Below are positions 1 to 6,002 of a stretch of DNA of 6,002 nucleotides, piece by piece (within the stretch, counting starts at the first letter, position 1; every line of letters starts with the position of its first letter). Below the pieces are notes generated by a model that was given only the letters and a program-made list of their open reading frames with translations, had not been told where the DNA came from and did not search any database. The translations under genes and the position numbers were made by a program. This DNA comes from Competibacteraceae bacterium UBA2788. GTDB lineage: Bacteria > Pseudomonadota > Gammaproteobacteria > Competibacterales > Competibacteraceae. The stretch spans positions 1 to 6,002 of the forward strand of contig DEHY01000140.1 in NCBI GenBank assembly GCA_002352185.1, in the 5' to 3' direction.

Positions 1-611
1 GCTGGTTCCGCAAGGAGATCAAGTCGCTGGCCGATTTCAAGGGAACGAAGTTCCGCGTCGGCGGCTTTGGCGGCAAGGTGGTCGAGCGCATCGGCGGCGT
101 GCCGCAGAACATTCCGGGCGGCGAGATCTACCAGGCGCTGGAGAAGGGCACCATCGATGCGGCCGAGTGGGTCGGCCCGTACGACGACCAGAAGCTGGGC
201 CTGTTCAAGGTGGCGCCCAACTACGCCTATCCGGGCTGGTGGGAAGGTGGACCTCAGCTCGAGCTGCACGTCAATGCCAAGGCCTACGACGCGCTGTCCG
301 CGGAGTACAAGGCGGTCATCGAGTGCGCGTCTGCCTATTGCCACTCCGACATGCAGGCCAAGTACGACGGCAAGAACGCCGCTGCTCTCAAGCAGCTGGT
401 GGCGCAAGGTGCCAAGCTGTTCCCGTTCCCGAAGGACCTGATGGACGCGGCCTTCAAGGAGGCCATGGCCATGTACAGCGAAATCAGCGCCAAGAACGCC
501 AACTGGAAGAAGGTCTACGACGACTACTCCGGGTTCCGCCGCGATGTCAACCTCTGGTTCCGCTTCACGGAAGCGAACTTCGACGACTTCATGCAGCGCC
601 AGCGGCTGTAA
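1..611 (+). CDS. dctP: TRAP transporter solute-binding protein, DctP family (5' end missing)
   Basis: Periplasmic solute-binding subunit of a TRAP transporter, which hands its ligand to the DctQM membrane complex. The frame is open from base 3, giving 202 visible residues; family members are about 330-370 residues, so the signal peptide and first lobe lie outside the window. An internal GTG at 78 is not the start, because family-typical sequence continues upstream of it. Visible landmarks (numbered from the codon at 3-5): KFRVGG with Arg18, which matches the invariant arginine that pairs with the ligand carboxylate in this family; PGGEIYQALEKGTIDAAEW (38-56); and PGWWEG (77-82). The EW and WWEG signatures are typical of the TakP-like group that binds 2-oxo acids and related organic anions. 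That subgroup call is from memory of the family, and the ligand is inferred. Stop TAA at 609-611. The gene converges with dctM, and its partners dctQ and dctM lie on the other strand. Confidence 0.93.
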   Translation, partial: WFRKEIKSLADFKGTKFRVGGFGGKVVERIGGVPQNIPGGEIYQALEKGTIDAAEWVGPYDDQKLGLFKVAPNYAYPGWWEGGPQLELHVNAKAYDALSAEYKAVIECASAYCHSDMQAKYDGKNAAALKQLVAQGAKLFPFPKDLMDAAFKEAMAMYSEISAKNANWKKVYDDYSGFRRDVNLWFRFTEANFDDFMQRQRL

Positions 612-625
612 GCCTTGCCGGCCGG

Positions 626-643
626 GCCGCCGGTTCCGGCGGC
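626..643. repeat. GC-rich inverted repeat after dctP
   Basis: Perfect 8-base arms, GCCGCCGG (626-633) and CCGGCGGC (636-643), are separated by TT. The hairpin starts 15 bases after the dctP stop and has no T-run, so it is unlikely to terminate transcription alone. It could protect the mRNA 3' end or act as a pause site just before the real terminator. With GC this high, some such repeats are expected by chance. Confidence 0.5.
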
Positions 644-654
644 TGGACTTCCAG

Positions 655-684
655 AGGAAAGCCCCGCCATGGCGGGGCTTTTTT
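655..684 (+). terminator. Intrinsic terminator of dctP, possibly partly bidirectional
   Basis: A perfect 18-base palindrome, GCCCCGCCATGGCGGGGC (661-678), is followed at once by six T (679-684) and preceded by AAA. On the + strand this is a textbook rho-independent terminator about 45 bases after the dctP stop. Read on the - strand, the same hairpin is followed by TTTCCTCT, a weaker U-tract. It may therefore also stop dctQM transcripts arriving about 95 bases after the dctM stop. No other terminator is visible in the 612-778 gap. Confidence 0.9.
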
Positions 685-778
685 CATGGCCTTCTTTTCG
701 TCTTCCCGGGACCGACAGCCGCCAGGGTCGCGCGAGGGCGGCTACCTGGACGCCGCGCAACCCACCGAGCCAACAGCA

Positions 779-2404
779 TCAAGGCTTCTTCGCCTGGTCG
801 GCCTTGACGGCGTCCTGCAGTGCCCGCATGGCATCGGCCGCGTCGTCGGACTTCGACGGCGCAGCGGAGGCACCGCCTGCCGGCACGCCGGAGGCAGGCT
901 CACCGGACGCCGGTGCACCCAGGGACGGTGCCGGGGCCACTTCCCGTGGTGGCGGCAGTCCCATGGTCTCCAGCGCCTTGTCGGCATCCACCTTGACACC
1001 CTGGTCGATGCCGCCGATCACCAGGCTGGGCACTGCGATGACCACGGCGACCATGATGAGCTGGAGGACGATGAAGGCGATCGAGCCCTTGTAGATCTGC
1101 GTCGTCGTGACGGCCGGAACCGCGGCCCCGGTGACGCGGTCCTTGTAGTCGGCCTTCGGTGCCACGCTGCGCAGGTAGAACAATGCAAAGCCGAAGGGCG
1201 GCGTAAGGAACGACGTCTGCAGGTTCATCGCGATGATGACACCGAACCAGACCATGATGCCGTCCACCGACGTGCCTGGCGGGAACATCGACGGCAGCAG
1301 CTTCTCGGCCACCGGCGCCAGCATCGGGATCACGATGAAGGCGATCTCGAAGAAGTCGATGAACATGCCCAGCAGGAACACGAGCACGTTGACGACGATC
1401 AGGAATCCCAGAGCACCGCCGGGCATGTCGGCAAACAGATGCTCGACCCAGATGTGACCGTCGGCCGCATTGAAGGTGAAGCTGAAGACGGTGGAGCCGA
1501 TCAGGATGAACAGCACGAACGTCGACAGCCGCGCGGTGCTGTCGAGCGCCTGGCGCATCAGTTTCAGGTTGAGGCGGCGGCGGCTGAAGGCCATGATCAG
1601 CGCGCCCAGGGCCCCCATGGCCCCGCCTTCGGTGGGGGTCGCAACGCCCAGGAAGATGGTGCCCAGCACCAGGAAGATCAGCACCAGCGGCGGAACCATC
1701 GTCAGGACTACCCGTTGCGCCAGCGCCCAGCCGCGCAGGGTACGGGCTTCCAGCGGCAGGGCCGGGGCGACATGCGGGCGAAACCAGGTATTCAGAAACA
1801 CCCACAGCACATACAGCCCGGTCAGGATGAAACCGGGGATAAACGCGCCCTTGTACATGTCGCCCACCGAACGGCCCAGCACATCGGCCATCACGATCAG
1901 CACCAGCGAAGGCGGAATGATCTGCGCCAGAGTGCCGGAAGCGGCGATAACACCGGCGGCCAGCGCCTTGTCGTAGCCGTAGCGCAACATGATCGGCAAG
2001 GAAATCAGCCCCATGGCGATGACGGAAGCGGCGACCACGCCGGTGGTGGCGGCCAGCAGGGCGCCGACGAAAATCACCGCGTAGGCCAGCCCGCCGCGAA
2101 TCCCGCCGAACAGTTGGCCGATGGTGTCGAGCAGGGCTTCGGCCATGCCGCTGCGTTCCAGCACCAGCCCCATGAAGGTGAAGAACGGGATCGCCAGCAG
2201 GATTTCGTTCTTCATGATCCCGAACACCCGGTCGGGAAACGCCTGCAACAGATTCGGCGTGAGCAGGCCGAGTTCGATGCCGATCAAACCGAAGGTCATC
2301 CCCACCGCCGCCAGCGAGAACGCCACCGGATAGCCGATCAGCAGGAACAGCACCAGCGCCGAAAACATGATCGGCGCCATGTTGGCGATCAGGAATTCGG
2401 CCAT
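779..2404 (-). CDS. dctM: TRAP transporter large permease subunit DctM
   Basis: Large inner-membrane subunit that carries the sodium/solute translocation path of a TRAP transporter. I start it at ATG 2404-2402 (541 residues, MAEFLIANMAPIMF). An AGAGGTGG ribosome site lies eight bases upstream of that ATG, whereas the in-frame GTG at 2416 overlaps the site itself. The sequence is hydrophobic almost throughout, with many membrane segments. Family landmarks: ATTGVVAASVIAMG (119-132), SGTLAQIIPPS (156-166), MYKGAFIPG (183-191), ATPTEGG (255-261), and near the end TPPFGFALFYLRSVAPK. The last membrane segment is near residues 439-464. It is followed by about 72 soluble residues (470-541) rich in Ala, Pro, Gly and Ser, ending in a charged, probably helical stretch; the length is above the usual 425-450 because of this tail and loop insertions. 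The gene is coupled to dctQ. Glu codons change from GAA in the 5' half to mostly GAG in the 3' half (see findings). Confidence 0.95.
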   Translation of the reverse strand: MAEFLIANMAPIMFSALVLFLLIGYPVAFSLAAVGMTFGLIGIELGLLTPNLLQAFPDRVFGIMKNEILLAIPFFTFMGLVLERSGMAEALLDTIGQLFGGIRGGLAYAVIFVGALLAATTGVVAASVIAMGLISLPIMLRYGYDKALAAGVIAASGTLAQIIPPSLVLIVMADVLGRSVGDMYKGAFIPGFILTGLYVLWVFLNTWFRPHVAPALPLEARTLRGWALAQRVVLTMVPPLVLIFLVLGTIFLGVATPTEGGAMGALGALIMAFSRRRLNLKLMRQALDSTARLSTFVLFILIGSTVFSFTFNAADGHIWVEHLFADMPGGALGFLIVVNVLVFLLGMFIDFFEIAFIVIPMLAPVAEKLLPSMFPPGTSVDGIMVWFGVIIAMNLQTSFLTPPFGFALFYLRSVAPKADYKDRVTGAAVPAVTTTQIYKGSIAFIVLQLIMVAVVIAVPSLVIGGIDQGVKVDADKALETMGLPPPREVAPAPSLGAPASGEPASGVPAGGASAAPSKSDDAADAMRALQDAVKADQAKKP

Positions 2405-2405
2405 A

Positions 2406-2939
2406 TCAGTGTCCACCTCTGAAGTCGGGCAGCGGTCGGTCGCCGGTGAGGGCGGCGATGTTCTTGATCATCTCGGAGACGCCTTGCAGGCTGAGCAGGA
2501 TGAACGCGGTGGGAATGGCGAACTTGAGCGGCCACCAGATCAGACCGCCGGGGTTGGGCGAGGCTTCGCGGGTCTGATACGCGATCAGGAAGAAATTCCA
2601 GGAATCCACCGCGATCAGGAGGCAGACCGGCAGCAGAAACAGCAGCGTGCCGAAGAGATCGATCCACACTCGCGTCCTCGACGCCAGGCGCGAAGAGAAA
2701 ATATCAATACGGACATGGCCACCCTCGCGCAGGGTCCAGGCCGAGCAGAACAGGAACACCAGCCCGAACATGAACCATTGCGCTTCGAGCAGGGCGTTCG
2801 ATCCCCAGTCGAAGGCGTAGCGCAGCGTGGCGGCCAGGGCGCTGATCAGCGTGCAGAGCAGGATCAACCAGACCATCCAGCGACCGATAGCCGTGTTAAG
2901 GGCGTCAATAGCGGCTGAAAACCGGAGCAGGAATTTCAA
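2406..2939 (-). CDS. dctQ: TRAP transporter small permease subunit DctQ
   Basis: Small inner-membrane subunit that pairs with DctM and helps dock the loaded binding protein. I start it at TTG 2939-2937 (177 residues, MKFLLRFSAAIDALN), because a full AAGGAGG site lies four bases upstream. An upstream in-frame TTG at 2975 would add 12 residues (MPRSPHPFQGGH) with no ribosome site, and would place AAGGAGG inside the gene. The next ATG (Met22) would cut into the first membrane segment. Four membrane segments fit the family: about 21-41, 53-70, 93-112 and 138-156. Family motifs are LLEAQW (50-55), REGGHVRIDIF (71-81) and NPGGLIWWPLKFAIP (129-143). The length of 177 is normal. The stop TGA at 2408-2406 is one base from the dctM ATG, so translation is probably coupled. 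The first gene upstream on the same strand is the CHAT protease gene, 142 bases away. Confidence 0.93.
   Translation of the reverse strand: MKFLLRFSAAIDALNTAIGRWMVWLILLCTLISALAATLRYAFDWGSNALLEAQWFMFGLVFLFCSAWTLREGGHVRIDIFSSRLASRTRVWIDLFGTLLFLLPVCLLIAVDSWNFFLIAYQTREASPNPGGLIWWPLKFAIPTAFILLSLQGVSEMIKNIAALTGDRPLPDFRGGH
2413..2420 (-). promoter_or_regulatory. Ribosome binding site deciding the dctM start
   Basis: AGAGGTGG on the - strand, followed by eight bases (ACACTGAT) and then ATG at 2404. The site lies inside the last codons of dctQ. Its GTG is also the in-frame alternative start at 2416, which would leave that start with no site of its own. This favours the ATG. Confidence 0.7.
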
Positions 2940-2943
2940 GTGG

Positions 2944-2950
2944 CCTCCTT
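2944..2950 (-). promoter_or_regulatory. Strong ribosome binding site for the dctQ TTG start
   Basis: AAGGAGG on the - strand is a full seven-base match to the anti-Shine-Dalgarno end of 16S rRNA. It is followed by CCAC and then TTG at 2939. The four-base spacing is short, but the long pairing supports initiation at the rare TTG codon. Confidence 0.7.
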
Positions 2951-3081
2951 GAAAAGGGTGCGGAGAACGCGGCAACGGCGGGCCGGTTTGCTTGTGCAGC
3001 CTTTAAGTGTAGCCAGAAGGAGAATGCCCGCATGACCGAGGCGCTTTTGCGGGTGACGATGGGGCTGGACGCAGCGCGGAT
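2951..3081. other. Intergenic gap between CHAT gene and dctQ
   Basis: This gap separates the CHAT stop from the dctQ ribosome site. On the - strand I find no hairpin with a T-run, so no terminator is visible for the CHAT gene. The best sigma-70 minus-10 candidate is TACACT (about 3003-3008), but it has no acceptable minus-35 partner at 16-18 bases. No sigma-54 GG-N10-GC pair was found. On the + strand there is an AAGGAG site at 3017-3022 in front of a short frame (see findings). Where dctQM transcription starts remains open; it could read through from the CHAT gene. Confidence 0.5.
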
Positions 3082-6002
3082 TTACCGGGCCGTTTCGAGT
3101 TCGTGCGAAGGCGCATCGGATGCGCTGGCCGGTTTGGGCCAGGGGTCATCCTCGCCGATCAGGATGAAGCCCGCCCAGTAGTACGGGTTTGCAAAAGCCG
3201 CATCCTCAAAATCCGCTTCACGGTAGCGTTTGCCCAGCCATTTTTTCACCTCATCGAGACTCAGATCACGCAACCGGGTTCGCGCCTGCGCCAGCAACCG
3301 CGACCAGGATTCAGTCGGCTGGTCGGCGGCGGCTTGGTACAACAACTGATGAAACAGCCAGGTCGCCACGGCATCGCAACGCCACAGCGGAGCGATAACC
3401 CGGCGTGCGCCAGCGGCGACCAGCGCCGGTCCCAGCCCCACCGATCCCAGCCAGCCGGCGGCAGCCCGTCCGTGCAACCCGGCCTGACAGGCGGACAGCC
3501 CAAAATGGCCGTGCGGGTTCAGCGCCGCCAGGCACCAGGCAAAAATCCGCTCGACCTGGTTGACCTTCAGGTGACTGGCGCGGGGGTCCAGCGGCTGATA
3601 GTGGCCGTGCAGGATCAAGTGGCTGTGGGTGCGGGTGTGCAGCCCGGCCATGAGGTCGAAGGCGGTGGTGGACGCAACCGGCTTTGCAATGCCCCAGTAG
3701 TCGCTGGCCGTCTTCGCTTGTTCGGCGCCGTAGTAACCGGGGTCGGGATCATAGGCGACGAACGCCTGCGGATCCGTGACCGGCGGCGGATTGCGGGTAT
3801 TGCGCCAGCCGGTCAGGTTGACCACTCGCGTCAAGATCAGGGACGCGGGGGCGAACGCCTCCCACGGCAGTTGCGCCAGTTCGGCGGGCAACACCAGAGC
3901 CACACGGTCGCAACCGGCTGCGGACGCCCATTGGCTCAGGGCGGCGATCACCGCGTGCGCGGGTTGGTCGGCGCGGGTGAGTTGCGCAAATCGGGCGGGA
4001 AAGCGGTGAGAGAGTTCGCCGTTCTCGACCCAGGCATCCCACGCGCTGAGAATTCCCTCTGGGCCGCGCCAGCGGTCGCCTTGCGCCGATTCGGGAAAAA
4101 ACCGCCGCGTCAGTGGTTGGTCGCGGGTCAGCCACAGCGCCTGCAACCGGTCGGTATTGGGGTCGAAAAACAGTTGCGCCAGCGCCTCGGCGGGTTGCAG
4201 GCGTTCCTGGCAATCGTCAACGCGGGGCGCGCCCGGCAACACCCTGGCGGTCTGTTCCAGCCAGCAGGTCAGCGGCGGCCACGGCGTTCCGGGGCGCGAA
4301 TCAGGATCAAGGTGGGTCTGGATCGCCTGGAGCAAATTTTTAGCCGTGGTCTGGTTCCACTGCTCATCCGGCGCAGTCACCGTCAGGCCGGTCAGGGCGA
4401 TCCGGCCCCGTTCCAGATGAATCCACAGCGCATCCAGATCGGGGTCAGAGGCCGCCAGTTCCCGCTGCAAGGCGGCCAGGCTCCAATTGTGCAGGCGTTG
4501 TTGCAGGGCGGGGGCGGCGGGCAAACCCGGATCAGCGCTCAGGACCTGCGCAAAGCGTTGTTTGGCCCGTTGCAGCGTGGCCGCCAGGTCGTCCCGGTCG
4601 AGCGGCAGGATCCGATTCAGCCAATCCTGCACGGCGGCGCTGATCACGGCTTCGACATCGCCCAGCGCCACGGCGGCCAAGGCGGTTGCGAAAGCATCAG
4701 CGGCGGGCGAAATTGCGTTGTTTTTTACGGCGCTCAGGTCCAGCGGCTGATCCGCCTGTTGATGCTGCGCCCAGGTTTCCAGCAGCCGTCCCAGAGGTTG
4801 GGCGTCCTGCTGCGCCTGTTGCCAGGCGGCGGCCAGCCAAGTCCGCAACGGTTCTTCGCATCCGCGATGGTGATCGAGCAGGGCGGATTGCAGGTCGGGA
4901 TTGGGGCGATTCAACAGCGATTCTTCGATCTGCAAGCGACGCCCGTGCGGCTGGCGCATCGTCCAGGCATACAGCGCCCGTCGGGTCGTATCACCGTCAT
5001 CTGCTGGCAGCCACTCGCGCCAGCCGGTGTGATCCAGCGCTGTGATCAGCGTCGCCGGATCAGGATCCGCCCAGGGCGGTTCGGTCCACCAGCGCTCCGC
5101 TGTTTTGGTGGGAGCTTGCGGTTGAGCAGCCAGCAGGACGGCGAGCGCAACGGATGCGTTCTCATGCAACCGCTTGGATAAGCCGAGAGCCGTGCGCCAG
5201 CGTTCCACCAGCCAGTCGGCCAGCGCCCGTTGGCCGTCTTGGATCTGTTGCCATTGAGCCTCGGTCAGGCGCGGCGGGGTGGCGCACTGGTGGATAGAGC
5301 GCTGCATCTCCCGGCGGGCGCGCTGGCCCTTCCGCCATCGCCGCAGCCGTTGCCACCACGGCTGCTGATCCAGCGTTTGCTGGAGCGAAGCGTAACCTTC
5401 CGGCGTTGGCGGCCAGCCGGGATCGAGTCCCAGGCGTTGCAGCACATCCTGCAACGAGTTTTGTGTTTTCCGCAACGCGCCGTCGTGGGCATCGCAGGCG
5501 GTTTGAACCTCCTTCTGAAAGTCCAGCAGTCTGGCGAATAACGCCCGAAAGCGATCATTGCGTTCGGCGTGGGCCAGCAGCAGCGCGGCTTCGGCGGTTC
5601 GCAGCAGGGTGTCCAGTTCGCGGTCGGTGAGGTGAGCGATCTGCGGCCCGTGGCAGCGCAACCAAACATGGAGAACGTCGGTCCAGAGCGGCAGGACCGC
5701 GTCTTCGGGCAGGTTACGCAGCGAGGTCTGGTTGAACCGGGGAAGATCAAGGGTCTGGCGGGTAAACCCCCAGGTCCAGTACAGCGCCAGATATTGCAGG
5801 TAATAGCGGCGAGCATCGCGGATTAAACCACGATTTTCCGCAGCGGCCCCCGCGTTGAAGTACAGCCGGAGCGACCGCTCGCGCACCCCGGCGGCGGTTT
5901 CGCCGTCCTGGTCGAGGAAGCGCTCGGCGCGGGCCAGGCCCCGGTCATAATACGCGGCTTCCTGGTCCGGCTGGCCGCGCTGGTTCGCGTTGAACCCGGC
6001 GT
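3082..6002 (-). CDS. CHAT-domain caspase-like peptidase with long helical N-terminal region (5' end missing)
   Basis: Large cytosolic-looking protein; no signal peptide or membrane segment is seen in the visible part. The frame is open from the stop TAA at 3084-3082 to the window edge, 972 visible residues. GTG at 5886 is an internal codon: no ribosome site precedes it, and TPR-like sequence runs through it. Numbering from the codon at 6000-5998: TPR-like units at about 3-28 and 47-73 share RG-x7-YY-x3-LA. Residues about 75-640 are mostly helical and rich in Gln, Leu, Ala and Trp, with a basic WWQRLRRWRKGQRARRE stretch; I recognise no domain there. About 640-955 is a CHAT domain: LPAELAQLPWEAF, the histidine in LILHGHY (His798, codon 3609-3607), the cysteine in GLSACQAG (Cys838, codon 3489-3487), APLWRCDAVATW and PYYWAGFILIG. 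The 40-residue His-Cys spacing fits the family. The protease is therefore probably active, cleaving a protein partner I cannot identify. Known relatives act in immunity and cell death, often fed by an upstream sensor. Confidence 0.9.
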   Translation of the reverse strand, partial: AGFNANQRGQPDQEAAYYDRGLARAERFLDQDGETAAGVRERSLRLYFNAGAAAENRGLIRDARRYYLQYLALYWTWGFTRQTLDLPRFNQTSLRNLPEDAVLPLWTDVLHVWLRCHGPQIAHLTDRELDTLLRTAEAALLLAHAERNDRFRALFARLLDFQKEVQTACDAHDGALRKTQNSLQDVLQRLGLDPGWPPTPEGYASLQQTLDQQPWWQRLRRWRKGQRARREMQRSIHQCATPPRLTEAQWQQIQDGQRALADWLVERWRTALGLSKRLHENASVALAVLLAAQPQAPTKTAERWWTEPPWADPDPATLITALDHTGWREWLPADDGDTTRRALYAWTMRQPHGRRLQIEESLLNRPNPDLQSALLDHHRGCEEPLRTWLAAAWQQAQQDAQPLGRLLETWAQHQQADQPLDLSAVKNNAISPAADAFATALAAVALGDVEAVISAAVQDWLNRILPLDRDDLAATLQRAKQRFAQVLSADPGLPAAPALQQRLHNWSLAALQRELAASDPDLDALWIHLERGRIALTGLTVTAPDEQWNQTTAKNLLQAIQTHLDPDSRPGTPWPPLTCWLEQTARVLPGAPRVDDCQERLQPAEALAQLFFDPNTDRLQALWLTRDQPLTRRFFPESAQGDRWRGPEGILSAWDAWVENGELSHRFPARFAQLTRADQPAHAVIAALSQWASAAGCDRVALVLPAELAQLPWEAFAPASLILTRVVNLTGWRNTRNPPPVTDPQAFVAYDPDPGYYGAEQAKTASDYWGIAKPVASTTAFDLMAGLHTRTHSHLILHGHYQPLDPRASHLKVNQVERIFAWCLAALNPHGHFGLSACQAGLHGRAAAGWLGSVGLGPALVAAGARRVIAPLWRCDAVATWLFHQLLYQAAADQPTESWSRLLAQARTRLRDLSLDEVKKWLGKRYREADFEDAAFANPYYWAGFILIGEDDPWPKPASASDAPSHELETAR
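3111..3125. repeat. Short inverted repeat in the 3' end of the CHAT gene
   Basis: GCGCATC (3111-3117) and GATGCGC (3119-3125) are perfect 7-base arms around one central G. The repeat lies within the last codons of the CHAT gene, beyond the protease domain, about 27 bases before the stop. No T-run follows on either strand, so it is not an intrinsic terminator. Its compactness suggests a protein site or a cruciform, but chance is a fair explanation at this GC content. Confidence 0.4.

Noticed and set aside
524..760. A 78-codon - strand frame covering the dctP/dctM gap.
   Set aside because: It runs through the terminator hairpin and the dctP 3' end, has no ribosome site and shows no family resemblance.
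2414..2416. GTG as the dctM start, giving four extra residues.
   Set aside because: The GTG is part of the AGAGGTGG ribosome site that serves ATG 2404, and nothing suitable lies upstream of it.
167..2422. A 751-codon open frame on the + strand running through dctP and antisense to dctM.
   Set aside because: It overlaps two recognised genes in the wrong frame, and its product is an implausible run of Arg, Gln, His, Gly and Asp. It arises because G/C-ending codons leave few stops in the opposite strand.
2973..2975. TTG at 2975 as the dctQ start, giving 12 extra residues.
   Set aside because: No ribosome site precedes it, the added residues do not look like a DctQ start, and a full AAGGAGG site serves TTG 2939.
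2990..3015. A sigma-54 promoter for dctQM, as known for some dicarboxylate uptake genes.
   Set aside because: TGGC and TGC elements occur on the - strand, but the GG to GC spacing is not the required ten bases.
3000..3040. A sigma-70 promoter with TACACT as the minus-10 box on the - strand.
   Set aside because: No hexamer resembling TTGACA lies 16-18 bases upstream; the match is too weak to list as a feature.
3103..5181. A 692-codon open frame on the + strand antisense to the CHAT gene.
   Set aside because: The product is low-complexity, rich in Gly, Arg and Gln, with no family motif; the opposite strand has a clear CHAT domain. It is a GC-bias shadow.
3082..6002. A type III-E CRISPR (Craspase) locus, because of the TPR-CHAT build.
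   Set aside because: There is no CRISPR repeat or Cas protein in the window, and the transporter downstream is ordinary. The domain combination alone does not support it.

Overview
The window comes from a GC-rich bacterial chromosome, most likely a proteobacterium. The evidence for that is G/C at most third codon positions, Shine-Dalgarno sites and a tripartite TRAP transporter of the kind common in Beta- and Gammaproteobacteria. I cannot name a genus. There are four genes, two of which run off the window edges. No tRNA, rRNA, CRISPR array, insertion sequence or phage gene was seen.

Left part (1-2939): a TRAP transporter locus in an unusual arrangement. The C-terminal two thirds of a DctP-type periplasmic solute-binding protein lies on the + strand and ends at 611. 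Converging on it from the - strand are dctQ (2939-2406) and dctM (2404-779), the small and large membrane subunits. They are coupled: the dctQ stop lies one base before the dctM ATG. The 167-base gap between the convergent genes holds a GC-rich hairpin and then a clear intrinsic terminator (655-684). Together the three proteins should form a sodium-driven importer. The binding protein looks most like the group known for 2-oxo acids such as pyruvate and for related organic anions.

Middle (2940-3081): a 142-base gap upstream of dctQ. It holds a very strong Shine-Dalgarno site for dctQ but no promoter or terminator I can defend.

Right part (3082-6002): the 3' 2.9 kb of one large - strand gene. 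It encodes a caspase-like CHAT peptidase (His/Cys dyad visible) behind at least 640 residues of mostly helical sequence, starting with TPR-like units. The frame stays open to the window edge, so the true N-terminus and any upstream partner gene are outside. CHAT proteases of this build often act in bacterial immunity or programmed cell death, where an upstream sensor switches on the protease. That role is not shown by the sequence here.

The points most worth a second look are the CHAT protein with a large unassigned helical region and an unseen partner, the split and convergent TRAP locus, and a change in codon choice inside dctM that could mean recombination or a chimeric assembly.
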